The notes under the pieces are model-generated. The model was not told the origin of the DNA. It worked only from the letters and a program-made list of their open reading frames with translations, and ran no database searches. This document shows positions 1-11,486 of a DNA stretch of 55,341 nucleotides, in pieces. Within the stretch, counting starts at the first letter, position 1; each line of letters starts with the position of its first letter. Both the position numbers and the translations under genes were made by a program. The DNA is from Alphaproteobacteria bacterium (lineage in GTDB: Bacteria > Pseudomonadota > Alphaproteobacteria > SHVZ01): the NCBI GenBank assembly GCA_016869375.1, contig VGEH01000010.1, forward strand, positions 1 through 55,341. The letters run 5' to 3'.

Positions 1-55
1 TGATCCGAGCCTCGTCGATCTGGATCACCTGGCCCATCGCAGTCTCACTGCTCAT
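1..55 (-). CDS. IS256-family (mutator-type) transposase, N-terminal fragment at window edge
   Basis: Only 18 residues are visible, beginning MSSETAMGQVIQIDEARI. This matches the N-terminus I remember for a widespread group of IS256-family DDE transposases in Alphaproteobacteria, which continue into a conserved DHLGEMVRGT stretch. A strong ribosome site (AAGGAG) lies six bases before the ATG. Transposases of this family cut and paste their own element using a DDE catalytic triad, none of which is visible here. The gene runs in the same direction as the oxidase operon, so read-through from that operon could reach it. Confidence 0.55.
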   Translation of the reverse strand, partial: MSSETAMGQVIQIDEARI

Positions 56-122
56 CGTTTGCTCCTTCACTCTAGAAGAAGCCACCATTCCCGAAAGTGC
101 GAAAGATTCTGTACGTTATCCC
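1..122 (-). mobile_element. 5' end of an IS256-family insertion sequence (runs off the window)
   Basis: The first 18 codons of a transposase-like gene read leftward from position 55. Beyond them, at about 105-120, lies a stretch that on the minus strand begins GATAACGTACAGAATC. This resembles IS256-family terminal inverted repeats, which often begin GATAA-GT. I infer that the outer end of the element lies near 120-122. The stop codon of the neighbouring carboxypeptidase is at 133-135, so the element sits about a dozen bases behind that gene without breaking it. The other end and the target duplication are outside the window. The call rests on a short segment and on memory of the family. Confidence 0.55.
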
Positions 123-132
123 GCGAGCTGAC

Positions 133-1620
133 CTAAGCCAAGTAGCGCGCCTTCAGATGCGCCTTGAACACGGCCGGGTCGAGCGGCCGGCCAGTAGCGC
201 GGGTCAGCAGCTCGTCGGTCGAGAGCTTCGAGCCAAGGCCATGGACATTGGCGCGGAGCCAGCCCATCAGCGGCGAGAAATCGCCCTTGGCGATACCGGG
301 CAGGATCGCGGCGTCGGCGCGCTTGGCCGCGTCGAAGAGCTGGGCCGCGCTCATCGCGCCCAGCGAGTATGTCGGGAAGTAGCCAAAGATGCCGGCCGGC
401 CAGTGGATGTCCTGCAGGCAGCCGCGGCGATCGTCCGGCGGGGTGATGCCGAGCAGGATCTTCAGCTCCGCCGCCCAGGCTGCCGGCACCTCCTCGAGCG
501 CGAGGTCGCCGGCGATCAGTCTCTTCTCGAGGCGATAGCGCAGGATCACATGCGCCGGATATGTGACCTCGTCGGCCTCGACGCGGATGAAGCTGCGGGC
601 GACGCGCGCGTAGATCCGGCGGACATTGTCGGCCTCCCATTCCGGGCCTGAGCCGCCGAAGGTCTCGCGCATCAGCGGTGCGGCGAAGCCCATGAATTCC
701 GGCCCGCGGCAGACCTGCATCTCGATCAGCAGCGACTGGCTCTCATGCACGCTCATGCCGCGCGCCTCGCCGACCGGCTGCCAGCGCCAGCGCTCGGGCA
801 ACTGGCGCTCGTACATCGCGTGACCGGTCTCGTGCAGCACGCCCATCAGGCTCTGGGTGAAATCGTCCTCGGTGTAGCGCGTGGTGATTCGCACATCGTC
901 GGGGACGCCGCCGCAGAAGGGATGCGCGCTGACGTCGAGGCGGCCATGGTTGAAGTCGAAGCCGATGAGCTTCATGAAGCGCTCGCCGAGCGCCTTCTGC
1001 TTCTCGATCGGGAAAGGCCCCTTTGGCCGCATCGGCTCCGGCCGGCTCGCCTGATGCGTCAGCACCTGGTCGAGGAATCCCGGAAGGAAGGCGGCGTAGT
1101 CGTCGAAGATCGCGTCGATGCGGTCGGTGCGGCCGCCGGGCTCGTATTCCTCCATCAGCGCCTGGTAGGGCGGGACGCCGAGCGCCGCCGCCTTGACCTT
1201 CGCCTTCTCCCGCGTGAGCTCGAGGACCTGCTTTAGATAGGGCAGCAGCGCGGCGAAATCCGAAGCCGGACGCGCCTTCCGCCACACCATCTCGCACTCG
1301 CCAGTCGCCTTGGTCAGCGCGGCGACGAGGTCGGCCGGGATCGCGGTCGCATGGATCCGCCAGCGCTTCATCTCGGCGAGATTCGCGCGCTGCCAGTCGT
1401 CGAGCCGGTTGTCGCCGCCGGCCTCGTCGATGAGGTCGCCGACCTTCTTGTCGACCAGCATCTCGTGGCGGAGCACGCGCAGCGTCGCCACCGTCTCGGA
1501 GCGCGCCGCATTGCTGCCTTCCGGCATCATCGTCTCGCGATCCCATCCGAGGATCGCGCCGGCATCGCCGATCAGCCCCATGCGCTTGAAGCGGGACTCG
1601 AGCTCGACATAGGCGCTCAT
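133..1620 (-). CDS. M32 family metallocarboxypeptidase (Taq carboxypeptidase type)
   Basis: This 495-residue protein has the normal length for family M32 and no signal peptide, so it should be cytoplasmic. The zinc motif HETGH is at residues 263-267. Downstream are the family-typical GEARGMSVHESQSL stretch and, near the C-terminus, the WPAGIFGYFPTYSLGAM segment. M32 enzymes remove C-terminal residues from peptides with broad specificity. The ATG overlaps the stop codon of the SURF1 gene by four bases (ATGA), so it is probably co-transcribed as the last gene of the oxidase operon. A functional link to oxidase assembly is not implied. An insertion sequence begins just after its stop codon. Confidence 0.93.
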   Translation of the reverse strand: MSAYVELESRFKRMGLIGDAGAILGWDRETMMPEGSNAARSETVATLRVLRHEMLVDKKVGDLIDEAGGDNRLDDWQRANLAEMKRWRIHATAIPADLVAALTKATGECEMVWRKARPASDFAALLPYLKQVLELTREKAKVKAAALGVPPYQALMEEYEPGGRTDRIDAIFDDYAAFLPGFLDQVLTHQASRPEPMRPKGPFPIEKQKALGERFMKLIGFDFNHGRLDVSAHPFCGGVPDDVRITTRYTEDDFTQSLMGVLHETGHAMYERQLPERWRWQPVGEARGMSVHESQSLLIEMQVCRGPEFMGFAAPLMRETFGGSGPEWEADNVRRIYARVARSFIRVEADEVTYPAHVILRYRLEKRLIAGDLALEEVPAAWAAELKILLGITPPDDRRGCLQDIHWPAGIFGYFPTYSLGAMSAAQLFDAAKRADAAILPGIAKGDFSPLMGWLRANVHGLGSKLSTDELLTRATGRPLDPAVFKAHLKARYLA

Positions 1621-2336
1621 GCGGGCTTCCTATCGCGCTCCAGCTTCAGGTGATAGAGGACGTAGATGACGACCAGCGCGATCGCCAGCGAGTACCAGGT
1701 GATCGCGTATTGCAGGTGGTCGTTCCGGAGCGCCACCTGGATCTCGCCGCCGACGGGGAAGCCCCCGGGAATCGGCTGGCGGAGGCCCTCGACCAGGTAG
1801 GGCCTGACGGGGCCTAAGCCCGATTTCTGCGCCATCGCCTCGACATCGGCGGAGAACCAGAGGTTCTTCTCCGGCTCGTTGTCGGGCGTAAAGTAAGTGC
1901 GGAGGTTGGGCCGGCGGATGAGGCCCTCGACCGTGGTCGGCCCTTCGATCAGGCTCTGCGGCCGCGTCCTCGGATCCTTGCGGTCGAGCGGCACCCAGCC
2001 GCGGTCGACGACGACAAGGGCTCCGTCATCGGTCCGGAACGGCGTCAGGATGGCCCAGCCGCCTCGGCCGTTGAAGGTGCGCCCGGCGAGGAACATCTCG
2101 CGGTCGTTGACGTAATGGCCGGAGAGCTTGACGCGCCGGTACTCGATCTCCGCGAGGGACTGCCCCGCGGGCGCCGTCGTCAGCGGATCGGCCGAGACGC
2201 GCTCGGAGAAGGCGCGGATGATGTCTTCCTTCCAGGCGAGCCGCTGCATCTGCCAGGTGCCGAGAGCGAGCAGCACGAGCAAAGCTGGCACCGAGATCAG
2301 CGTCGGCCAGAAGGTCGGGCGGAAGCGACGGATCAT
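1617..2336 (-). CDS. SURF1 family cytochrome c oxidase assembly protein
   Basis: This 239-residue inner-membrane protein has one membrane helix near the N-terminus (about residues 12-30), a large periplasmic domain and a second helix near the C-terminus, the standard SURF1 layout. The GxWQxxRxxWK-like signature appears as LGTWQMQRLAWKEDII, and GRTFNGRGGWAILTPF and VDRGWVP are also present. SURF1 helps insert heme a into subunit I of the aa3 oxidase, which fits its place behind ctaE. The ATG at 2336 was chosen because it overlaps the DUF983 stop by four bases. An upstream in-frame extension would run through the DUF983 gene. Confidence 0.93.
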   Translation of the reverse strand: MIRRFRPTFWPTLISVPALLVLLALGTWQMQRLAWKEDIIRAFSERVSADPLTTAPAGQSLAEIEYRRVKLSGHYVNDREMFLAGRTFNGRGGWAILTPFRTDDGALVVVDRGWVPLDRKDPRTRPQSLIEGPTTVEGLIRRPNLRTYFTPDNEPEKNLWFSADVEAMAQKSGLGPVRPYLVEGLRQPIPGGFPVGGEIQVALRNDHLQYAITWYSLAIALVVIYVLYHLKLERDRKPA

Positions 2337-2698
2337 GCAGCGTCTCCACCGAGGCCGCGATGGCGGTACTGGAGCGCTACCAGTACGCCCTTGAGCGGCC
2401 GCAGCATCAGGATGGCAAGCGCGAGGATCACCGGCGGCCACACCACCGCGTGGAACCACATCGGCGGCTCGAGCCGGGTCTCGGCGAAGAGCGCCATCGG
2501 CACCACCAGCGCGCCGAGCAGCAGGATCACGAAAACCGCCGGCCCGTCACCGGCGTCGTGCGCGTGGAAGTCGAGGCCGCAGCGCTCGCAGGCATCGCGG
2601 ACGGCGAGCACGCCGAGCAGGCGCCCCTCCCCGCAGCGCGGACAACGGCAGCGAAGCCCGGTGAGCACGGGCGACAGCGGCGGATAGCTATCGGGCAT
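2333..2698 (-). CDS. DUF983 family zinc-ribbon membrane protein
   Basis: This 121-residue protein opens with two CxxC pairs (CPRC near residue 19 and CERC near residue 37), consistent with a small zinc ribbon facing the cytoplasm. Two hydrophobic segments follow, at about residues 54-71 and 80-100. DUF983 genes commonly lie between the oxidase subunit III gene and SURF1 in Alphaproteobacteria, as here, so a role in oxidase assembly or copper/heme handling is inferred from context only. It is separated from ctaE by a terminator-like hairpin, which may reduce its expression relative to the structural subunits. It overlaps SURF1 by four bases. Confidence 0.88.
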   Translation of the reverse strand: MPDSYPPLSPVLTGLRCRCPRCGEGRLLGVLAVRDACERCGLDFHAHDAGDGPAVFVILLLGALVVPMALFAETRLEPPMWFHAVVWPPVILALAILMLRPLKGVLVALQYRHRGLGGDAA

Positions 2699-2725
2699 GA
2701 CCTCCTGTGCCTGAAGGAGAGGCCC

Positions 2726-2759
2726 AAAACAAGAGGGGCCGCGTCATCCGCGGCCCCTC
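2726..2759 (-). terminator. Rho-independent terminator or attenuator behind ctaE
   Basis: An 11-bp perfect GC-rich stem (2733-2743 with 2749-2759, five-base loop) is followed on the minus strand by TTGTTTT. It lies between ctaE and DUF983 within a same-strand run, so it could end most transcripts after the structural genes while letting some reach the assembly genes. Confidence 0.8.
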
Positions 2760-2782
2760 GTCGCAAGCGCCCTTGGAGGCGA

Positions 2783-3613
2783 TCAGTGACCGCCGCCGGC
2801 ATTGGGGCCGGCGCCCCACCAGTAGATGCAGATGAACAGGAACAGCCAGACCACGTCGACGAAGTGCCAGTACCAGGCCGCCGCCTCGAAGCCGAAATGC
2901 TGTTCCGGCTTGAAGTGGCCGGCGAGCGCACGGAAGAAGCAGACGATCAGGAAGATCGTGCCGACCAGCACATGGAAGCCGTGGAAGCCGGTCGCCATGA
3001 AGAAGACCGACGGGTAGATGCCGTCCTTGAAGCCGAATCCGGCGTGGCTGTACTCGTAGGCCTGCACGCAGGTGAACAGCGCGCCGAGCAGGATGGTGAC
3101 GCCGAGGCCCTGGATCAGCCCCTTGCGATCGCCTTCGAGCAACGCGTGATGCGCCCAGGTCACCGTGCAGCCCGAGAGCAGCAGGATGAGCGTGTTCATG
3201 AAGGGCAGGTCGAACGGATCGAAGGTGATCGTCCCGGGCGGCGGCCAGGTGTGCTGCACCGCCTCGGTCGGATAGAAGGCGTTGCCGAAGAAGGCCCAGA
3301 AGAAGGCGGAGAAGAACATCACCTCGGAGGCGATGAACAGCGCCATGCCGTAGCGGAGACCGATCTGCACGACCGGGGTGTGGTGCCCCTGGTGCTCGGC
3401 CTCGTTCACCACGTCGCGCCACCAGAAGGCCATGGTGGCGAGCACCATGAGGAGGCCGAGGACCATGACCCACGGTCCCTTCTCGACGAACCACATCAGC
3501 GTGCCCGCGACGAGCACGAGGGAGGCCATCGAGCCGACCAGCGGCCACGGGCTCGGATCTACCAGGTGGTACTGGTGCTGGCGGCTTCCAACGACGACGG
3601 GCTCATCAGCCAT
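2783..3613 (-). CDS. ctaE: Cytochrome c oxidase subunit III
   Basis: This 276-residue membrane protein has the seven hydrophobic segments of aa3-type subunit III. Typical stretches include HQYHLVDPSPWPLVGS at the N-terminus, SEVMFFSAFFWAFF in the middle, ATGFHGFHVLVGTIFL and the C-terminal WYWHFVDVVWLFLFI. Subunit III binds lipid and supports proton uptake into the D-pathway; it carries no redox centre. The gene follows ctaG after 25 bases and is followed by a strong hairpin. The glutamate-containing helix III motif (SEVMFF) is intact, so I see no sign of degeneration. Confidence 0.97.
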   Translation of the reverse strand: MADEPVVVGSRQHQYHLVDPSPWPLVGSMASLVLVAGTLMWFVEKGPWVMVLGLLMVLATMAFWWRDVVNEAEHQGHHTPVVQIGLRYGMALFIASEVMFFSAFFWAFFGNAFYPTEAVQHTWPPPGTITFDPFDLPFMNTLILLLSGCTVTWAHHALLEGDRKGLIQGLGVTILLGALFTCVQAYEYSHAGFGFKDGIYPSVFFMATGFHGFHVLVGTIFLIVCFFRALAGHFKPEQHFGFEAAAWYWHFVDVVWLFLFICIYWWGAGPNAGGGH

Positions 3614-3638
3614 GGGACGTCTCTCTCCGGATGACGCG

Positions 3639-4217
3639 CTAGTTCACGCCGGGCTTGGGAGCCTCGGGGGCGCTCGCGACCGTGCGCGCGCCTTCCTGGT
3701 TCTTGGCCCGGAAAAAGCTGTAGGACAGGGTGACGGCGCCGAGATTGTCGAGGTGGCGGTCCTTCACCATGTCGGGATCGATGAAAAAGGTGACCGGCAT
3801 CTCGACCTTCTCGCCCGGCTTCAGCACCTGCTCGGTGAAGCAGAAGCATTCAAGCTTCGAGAAGTAGGCGCCGATCTTGGAAGGCTGCACGTTGAAGGTC
3901 GCGGTGCCGACCACCGGCTCGCGCCCGATATTCTCGGCGACGTAGTGCACCAGCATCGGCTCGCCGACGCGCACGCGCACCGAGCGCTCCATGGGGCGGA
4001 AGCTCCAGCCGAGATCCGGCGCCACATCGGCGTTGAAGCTGACCGTCATCCACCGGTCGATCGTGTGATCGGGCGCCGCCTCGGCGCGCTGGGTGGTGCC
4101 GCCATAGCCGGTGACCTGGCAGAAGAGCTGGTAGAGCGGCACCGAGGCATAGGCCAGCGCGAACATGCCGACGGCGACGCCGCCGACCATCGCTGCGACG
4201 CGACGGTTGGATGCCAT
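3639..4217 (-). CDS. ctaG: Cytochrome c oxidase assembly protein CtaG/Cox11 (CuB insertion)
   Basis: This 192-residue protein has one N-terminal membrane anchor (about residues 9-29) and a periplasmic copper-binding domain. The copper motif CFCF is in the stretch KLECFCFTEQ, and the conserved MPVTFFIDP region follows. Cox11 delivers copper to the CuB site of subunit I. The ATG at 4217 overlaps the stop of the small gene upstream by one base (TGATG). A TTG one codon earlier is possible but less likely. Gene order ctaB, small gene, ctaG, ctaE is the usual alphaproteobacterial arrangement. Confidence 0.95.
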   Translation of the reverse strand: MASNRRVAAMVGGVAVGMFALAYASVPLYQLFCQVTGYGGTTQRAEAAPDHTIDRWMTVSFNADVAPDLGWSFRPMERSVRVRVGEPMLVHYVAENIGREPVVGTATFNVQPSKIGAYFSKLECFCFTEQVLKPGEKVEMPVTFFIDPDMVKDRHLDNLGAVTLSYSFFRAKNQEGARTVASAPEAPKPGVN

Positions 4218-4354
4218 CAATGGCCTCCCATCCGCGCGATGGTCATGACGTAGAAGAGGACGCAGAGCGCCAGCAGCACCACGAGCATCGCGCGGTTGCG
4301 CGACTTGCGGCGCTTGACGAACTCCTCGCTGTCGGGACCTGTCATCGTCGTCAT
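4217..4354 (-). CDS. CoxF-like small membrane protein of the oxidase operon
   Basis: A 45-residue reading frame fits exactly between ctaB and ctaG, with a four-base ATGA overlap at its start and a one-base overlap at its end. The product has a basic N-terminal half ([12 protein letters not shown]) and one membrane helix (about [17 protein letters not shown]). This is the size, charge pattern and position of the CoxF proteins found between ctaB and ctaG in other Alphaproteobacteria. A role in oxidase assembly is inferred from position. The tight double overlap is good evidence that it is translated. Confidence 0.85.
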   Translation of the reverse strand: MTTMTGPDSEEFVKRRKSRNRAMLVVLLALCVLFYVMTIARMGGH

Positions 4355-5259
4355 CCCGCCCGATCCACGATCAGGAGCGCGAAGAGCGCGAAGAGGTAGA
4401 GGATCGAGAAGCCGAACATCTGCCTGGCCGGCTTGTCGTCATCGCTGCGGAGCACGCGGAGCGCCGAGAGGATGAAGAGGCCGCTCAAGACCAATGCGCC
4501 CGTCGCGTACCACAGACCCGCGATCCCGAGCCCCCAGGGCGAGATCGCCAGCGGCAGCAGGATCAGCGTGTAGAGCAGCATCTGGCGCTTGGTCGCGGCG
4601 GATCCTGCGACCACCGGCAGCATTGGTACGCCGGCCTTGGCGTAGTCGCCCGTGCGATAGAGCGCCAGCGCCCAGAAATGCGGCGGGGTCCAGAAGAAGA
4701 TCAGCAGGAAGAGCACGACCGAGGCGACCGAGACGTCGCCGGTGACGGCGGCCCAGCCGATCATCGGCGGGAAGGCGCCGGCGGCGCCGCCGATGACGAT
4801 GTTCTGCGGCGTCCGGCGCTTCAGCCACATGGTGTAGACGAAGACGTAGAAGAGGATCGCAAGCGCCAGCAGCGCCGCGGCCGACCAGTTGACGCCAAGG
4901 CCCATGACCACGACGGAGCCGGCGGAGAGCACGATGCCGAAGCCCAGCGCCTCGCCCGGCTGCACGCGTCCGACCGGGATCGGCCGCGCCGAGGTCCGCG
5001 CCATCACGGCGTCGATGTCGCGGTCGAACCACATGTTGATGGCGCCGGCGGCGCCGGAGCCGACGGCGATGCAGAGGACGGCGATCGCCGCGAGCACCGG
5101 GTTGAGATGGCCCGGCGCCACGAAGAGGCCGGCAAAGCCGGTGAAGACCACGAGCGACATCACCCGGGGCTTCAGCAGCTCCCAGTAGTCGGACACCTGG
5201 GGGCCGTCGAGGACGGCCCCCAGAGCGTTCGAGCGTGCGTCGATCGAGGTGTCGGACAC
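4351..5259 (-). CDS. ctaB: Heme o synthase (protoheme IX farnesyltransferase)
   Basis: This 302-residue UbiA-superfamily membrane enzyme attaches a farnesyl group to heme b to give heme o, the precursor of the heme a used by the oxidase encoded alongside. The first Asp-rich motif is visible as [21 protein letters not shown], the second region as [15 protein letters not shown] with [15 protein letters not shown], and about nine hydrophobic segments are present. It lies four bases behind ctaD and overlaps the small CoxF-like gene. No heme a synthase (ctaA) gene is in this window. Confidence 0.96.
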   Translation of the reverse strand: MSDTSIDARSNALGAVLDGPQVSDYWELLKPRVMSLVVFTGFAGLFVAPGHLNPVLAAIAVLCIAVGSGAAGAINMWFDRDIDAVMARTSARPIPVGRVQPGEALGFGIVLSAGSVVVMGLGVNWSAAALLALAILFYVFVYTMWLKRRTPQNIVIGGAAGAFPPMIGWAAVTGDVSVASVVLFLLIFFWTPPHFWALALYRTGDYAKAGVPMLPVVAGSAATKRQMLLYTLILLPLAISPWGLGIAGLWYATGALVLSGLFILSALRVLRSDDDKPARQMFGFSILYLFALFALLIVDRAG

Positions 5260-5263
5260 GAGG

Positions 5264-7742
<2,479 letters not shown>

Positions 7743-7829
7743 CGATCCCCGACCCGTGTTCGTTGACAGAAACGACCTGAGCCGCGCCCGGCGAAATCCC
7801 GGACACGGCCCGACGAACCGGCTCCCCAT

Positions 7830-7870
7830 CCGGCTTAAGGTCTTGCAGTGCAAGGACTTGCTTAAGCCGG
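7830..7870. repeat. Nested inverted repeat upstream of ctaC
   Basis: The outer arms CCGGCTTAAG (7830-7839) and CTTAAGCCGG (7861-7870) are perfectly complementary, and between them lies a second dyad, TTGCAGTGCAA. The structure lies 88-128 bases before the ctaC ATG. There is no T-tract, so it is not a classic terminator. It could be an operator pair or a leader hairpin. Confidence 0.6.
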
Positions 7871-8061
7871 GCGGTGCTCCGGCCACCCTGTCCGGAGGCT
7901 ATCCAAGGGCGGGCCTTGCCGCAAGGCAGCCATACTTGCGCCAAAGTGTCGCGCTGGCGGGCAAATCCCGCGCTCCGGGACATCAGACGGCCTGCGGGGT
8001 CCCGCCATCGCGGCGCGGCCCAGGCGGCTGCGCCAAGTGGACGCTCGTTCCGGGCCGGGCC

Positions 8062-8067
8062 TATAGT
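8062..8067 (+). promoter_or_regulatory. Candidate -10 element (TATAGT) for the mutase gene
   Basis: TATAGT lies 37 bases before the ATG inside the string CTATAGTCCGG. The same string lies 38 bases before the dienelactone hydrolase gene, and a close variant lies before the HAD phosphatase gene. No good -35 box is visible. Confidence 0.35.
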
Positions 8068-8098
8068 CCGGCTCTGATTAAACGACCGGAATAGGCCG

Positions 8099-10252
8099 AT
8101 GACCGCCCGTCGACCCGGGATCGAGGACTGGCAGAAACTGGCCGCCAAGGAGCTAGGCCCGGAGGGCGATCCCGCTCGCCTGGTCTGGCAGACCCCCGAA
8201 GGCATCGCGGTCAAGCCGCTCTACACCGAATCGGACCTGGACGGGATCGAGCACCTGGGCGGACTTCCCGGCCTCGCCCCCTATCTCCGCGGCCCCCGGG
8301 CGACCATGTACGCCAACCGGCCCTGGACCATCCGCCAATATGCCGGCTTCTCGACCGCCGAGGAGTCGAACGCCTTCTACCGGCGCTCGCTCGCCGCGGG
8401 GCAGATGGGGCTCTCCATCGCCTTCGACCTCGCCACCCACCGGGGATACGACTCCGACCACCCGCGCGTGGTCGGCGATGTCGGCAAGGCCGGCGTCGCC
8501 ATCGACTCGGTCGAGGACATGAAGGTGCTCTTCGACGGTATTCCGCTCGACAAGATGAGCGTGTCGATGACGATGAACGGCGCGGTCCTGCCGGTGCTGG
8601 CGGGCTACATCGTCGCCGCGGAGGAGCAGGGCGTCGCCCAGGCCCAGCTCTCCGGCACGATCCAGAACGACATCCTCAAGGAGTTCATGGTCCGGAACAC
8701 CTACATCTATCCGCCCGGACCCAGCATGCGCATCGTTGCCGACATCATCGAGCACACGGCGAAGCACATGCCGAAATTCAACTCGATCTCGATCTCCGGC
8801 TATCACATCCAGGAGGCCGGGGCGACCTGCGTGCAGGAACTCGCCTACACGCTCGCCGACGGCCTCGACTATGTGCGTGCCGCTCTGGGGCGCGGCCTCC
8901 ATGTCGACGAGTTCGCGCCGCGGCTCTCGTTCTTCTTCAACATCGGCATGAACTTCTTCATGGAGATCGCCAAGCTGCGCGCCGCGCGCCTGCTGTGGGC
9001 GCGGCTCATGGCGCAGTTCGATCCGAAGAAGCCGGCGAGCCTGGCGCTCCGCACCCATTGCCAGACCTCAGGCGTCAGCCTGACCGAGCAGGATCCCTAC
9101 AACAACGTGATCCGCACCACGATCGAGGCGATGGCCGCGGTGCTCGGCGGCACGCAGTCGCTGCACACCAACGCCTTCGACGAGGCGCTGGCGCTGCCGA
9201 CGCCGTTCTCGGCACGGATCGCGCGCAACACGCAGCTCGTCATCGCCGAGGAAACCGGCATCCCCAAGGTGATCGATCCGCTCGGCGGCAGCTACTACGT
9301 CGAGAGCCTGACCCAGTCGGTGGCGCAGGCGGCGATGAAGCTGATCGACGAGGTCGAGGCCATGGGCGGCATGACCAAGGCGATCGAGGCGGGGCTGCCG
9401 AAGCTCCGCATCGAGGAATCCGCCGCCCGCCGCCAGGCCCGCGTCGACAAGGGCGAGGACGTCATCGTCGGCGTCAACAAGTACAAGCCGACCGAGGAGA
9501 CCAAGGTCGATCTCCTCGACATCGACAACAGCAAGGTGCGCGAGAACCAGCTGATCCGCCTGCAGCGGGTCAAGGGCACCCGCGACCAGGCCAAGGTCGA
9601 GGCGGCGCTGGCGACGATCACCAAAGCAGCGCAGTCGGGCGAGGGCAATCTGCTGGCGCTGGCGATCGAGGCGACACGGGCGCGCGCCACGGTCGGCGAG
9701 ATCTCGGACGCGCTGGAACGCGCCTTCGGCCGCTACAGCGCGACGATCCGCAGCGTCACCGGCGTCTATGGCGGCGCCTATCGCGACGACGGCAGGTTCC
9801 GCGGCATCCGCGCCGAGACCGAAGGCTTCGCCAAGGAGGAAGGCCGCCGCCCGCGCCTGCTGGTCGCCAAGCTCGGCCAGGACGGGCATGACCGCGGCGC
9901 CAAGGTGATCGCCACCGCTTTCGCCGATCTGGGATTCGACGTCGATATCGGCCCCCTCTTCTCGACGCCCGAGGAAGCCGCCCGCCAGGCGATCGAGAAC
10001 GACGTGCATGTCGTCGGCATCTCGAGCCAGGCCGCCGGTCACAAGACGCTGGTGCCGGCGCTGCGGAAAGCGCTCGACGCCGAGGGCGCCGTCGACATCC
10101 TGATCATCTGCGGCGGCGTGATCCCGCCCCAGGACTACGCCTTCCTCAAGGGTCACGGCGTCGCCGCGATCTACGGCCCCGGCACCAACATCGTCGAAGC
10201 CGCCGCGGAAGTCCTGTCGCTGATCCGGAACGTGCGCAGCAAGGCGGCGTAG
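8099..10252 (+). CDS. scpA: Methylmalonyl-CoA mutase, single-chain type
   Basis: This 717-residue enzyme combines the N-terminal substrate barrel (starting near residue 50, with [19 protein letters not shown]) and the C-terminal cobalamin-binding domain (from about residue 580). The cobalt-ligand motif DGHDRG contains H597. It interconverts (R)-methylmalonyl-CoA and succinyl-CoA in propionate metabolism. The length fits the homodimer-forming or large-subunit type, and no small-subunit gene is adjacent. The G-protein chaperone (MeaB) and epimerase genes are not in the window. It is transcribed alone, away from ctaC, and converges on the MFS gene after 19 bases. Confidence 0.96.
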   Translation: MTARRPGIEDWQKLAAKELGPEGDPARLVWQTPEGIAVKPLYTESDLDGIEHLGGLPGLAPYLRGPRATMYANRPWTIRQYAGFSTAEESNAFYRRSLAAGQMGLSIAFDLATHRGYDSDHPRVVGDVGKAGVAIDSVEDMKVLFDGIPLDKMSVSMTMNGAVLPVLAGYIVAAEEQGVAQAQLSGTIQNDILKEFMVRNTYIYPPGPSMRIVADIIEHTAKHMPKFNSISISGYHIQEAGATCVQELAYTLADGLDYVRAALGRGLHVDEFAPRLSFFFNIGMNFFMEIAKLRAARLLWARLMAQFDPKKPASLALRTHCQTSGVSLTEQDPYNNVIRTTIEAMAAVLGGTQSLHTNAFDEALALPTPFSARIARNTQLVIAEETGIPKVIDPLGGSYYVESLTQSVAQAAMKLIDEVEAMGGMTKAIEAGLPKLRIEESAARRQARVDKGEDVIVGVNKYKPTEETKVDLLDIDNSKVRENQLIRLQRVKGTRDQAKVEAALATITKAAQSGEGNLLALAIEATRARATVGEISDALERAFGRYSATIRSVTGVYGGAYRDDGRFRGIRAETEGFAKEEGRRPRLLVAKLGQDGHDRGAKVIATAFADLGFDVDIGPLFSTPEEAARQAIENDVHVVGISSQAAGHKTLVPALRKALDAEGAVDILIICGGVIPPQDYAFLKGHGVAAIYGPGTNIVEAAAEVLSLIRNVRSKAA

Positions 10253-10271
10253 TCGCCGCCCTCGATCGGCC

Positions 10272-11453
10272 TCACGCCGCCCTGATCGCCGCGGCTCGCC
10301 ACAGGAGCGGCACGAGGATCGCCGCGACCGCCGGGAAGATCAGCCAGTTGATCGCCTCCCACCCCGAGGCATGCAGCAGGTTGCCCGAGAAGAACGACGC
10401 GCAGGCGACGGCGCCGAAGATCATGAAGTCGTTGGCGCCCTGCGCCTTGCCGCGCTCCTCCGGCGTGTGGCAGTCGGTGACCATCGCGGTCGCGCCGATG
10501 AAGCCGAAATTCCAGCCGACACCGAGCAGGATCAGTGCGACCCAGAAATGGCCGAGATCGAGGCCACCGAGCGCAACGGCGCCCGAGGCCGCGATCAGGA
10601 CGAGGCCGACCGCGGCGATCCGCTCCTTGCCGAAGCGCGTGATCAGCGCACCGGTGAAGAAGCTCGGTACGAACATCGCCAGCACATGCCATTGGATGCC
10701 GAGCGCGGCGTGGTCGACCGAATGGCCGTGCCCGACCATCGCCACCGGCGAGGCGGTCATGACGAAGGTCATCAGGCCGTAGGAGACGACGCCGGTCGCC
10801 ACCGACAGCATGTAGCGCGGCATGGTGAGGATCGCAGCGAGCGGGCGTCCGCCGCCCTTGGTCTCCGCCGCGGCGACGCTCGGCGTGCGCAGCAGGAACA
10901 GCACCGGCATCGCAGCGAGCGCGAGCGCCGCCTGGCTCAGGAAGCTGCCCGCGAAGGGCGCTCCCGGAACCGTATCGCGGGTCCAGATCACGAGCTGCGG
11001 GCCGATGACCGCGGCGGCGAGGCCGCCGACCATCACCGCGGAGATCGCCTTGGCCCTGCGCGACGCCGGGATGCCTTCGGCCGCGGCGAAGCGGTAGCTC
11101 TGCACATAGGAGCCGTAGAAGCCGGCGATGAAGGTGCCGAGGCAGAAGAGGATGAAGGCCGAGGCGAAGATGCCGCCCGCCGCGAGCAAACCGCCGGCGA
11201 CGCCGAACACGCTGCTCAGCACATAGGCGTTGCGGCGTCCGAGCCGGCGCATGACATAGGCGGCCGGCAAAGTGCCGAGCGCGAGGCCGAGGTTGTAGAC
11301 GCTGACCGGCAGGGTGACGAGGGCCGGGTCCGGTGCCAACGCCTGGCCGACGAGCCCGCCCAGCGAGATGACGATCGGCGGCCCCGCGCCCGCGAGCGCC
11401 TGCGCGATCGAGAGGAGGCGCACGTTTCGTTGCGCCACCGCTTCGGCGCTCAC
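10272..11453 (-). CDS. MFS transporter
   Basis: This is a 393-residue major-facilitator protein with about twelve hydrophobic segments and a typical loop motif AYVMRRLGRRNAYV between helices 2 and 3. The substrate is unknown. I place the start at the GTG at 11453 because the only upstream in-frame ATG (11525) lies inside the hairpin of the argC terminator. The stretch between them would translate as a poorly conserved tail of 24 residues. No strong ribosome site precedes the GTG, so the start is uncertain by a few codons. Its stop converges with that of the mutase gene. It is on the argC strand but behind a terminator, so it probably has its own promoter. Confidence 0.83.
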   Translation of the reverse strand: MSAEAVAQRNVRLLSIAQALAGAGPPIVISLGGLVGQALAPDPALVTLPVSVYNLGLALGTLPAAYVMRRLGRRNAYVLSSVFGVAGGLLAAGGIFASAFILFCLGTFIAGFYGSYVQSYRFAAAEGIPASRRAKAISAVMVGGLAAAVIGPQLVIWTRDTVPGAPFAGSFLSQAALALAAMPVLFLLRTPSVAAAETKGGGRPLAAILTMPRYMLSVATGVVSYGLMTFVMTASPVAMVGHGHSVDHAALGIQWHVLAMFVPSFFTGALITRFGKERIAAVGLVLIAASGAVALGGLDLGHFWVALILLGVGWNFGFIGATAMVTDCHTPEERGKAQGANDFMIFGAVACASFFSGNLLHASGWEAINWLIFPAVAAILVPLLWRAAAIRAA

Positions 11454-11486
11454 GCCAGGTTTTTCTTGATCATCGGCAAAGACCCC

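Larger units (their letters stand above)
7743..8098. other. Divergent intergenic region between ctaC and methylmalonyl-CoA mutase
   Basis: These 356 bases separate the minus-strand oxidase operon from the plus-strand mutase gene and should hold promoters for both. I see a 41-base inverted repeat (7830-7870) on the oxidase side and a TATAGT element (8062-8067) on the mutase side. I found no convincing small gene and no cobalamin riboswitch box. Confidence 0.6.

Noticed and set aside
7871..8098. Cobalamin riboswitch ahead of the B12-dependent mutase
   Set aside because: I could not find the conserved B12-box or the usual paired elements, and the gene is not a B12 synthesis or uptake gene.
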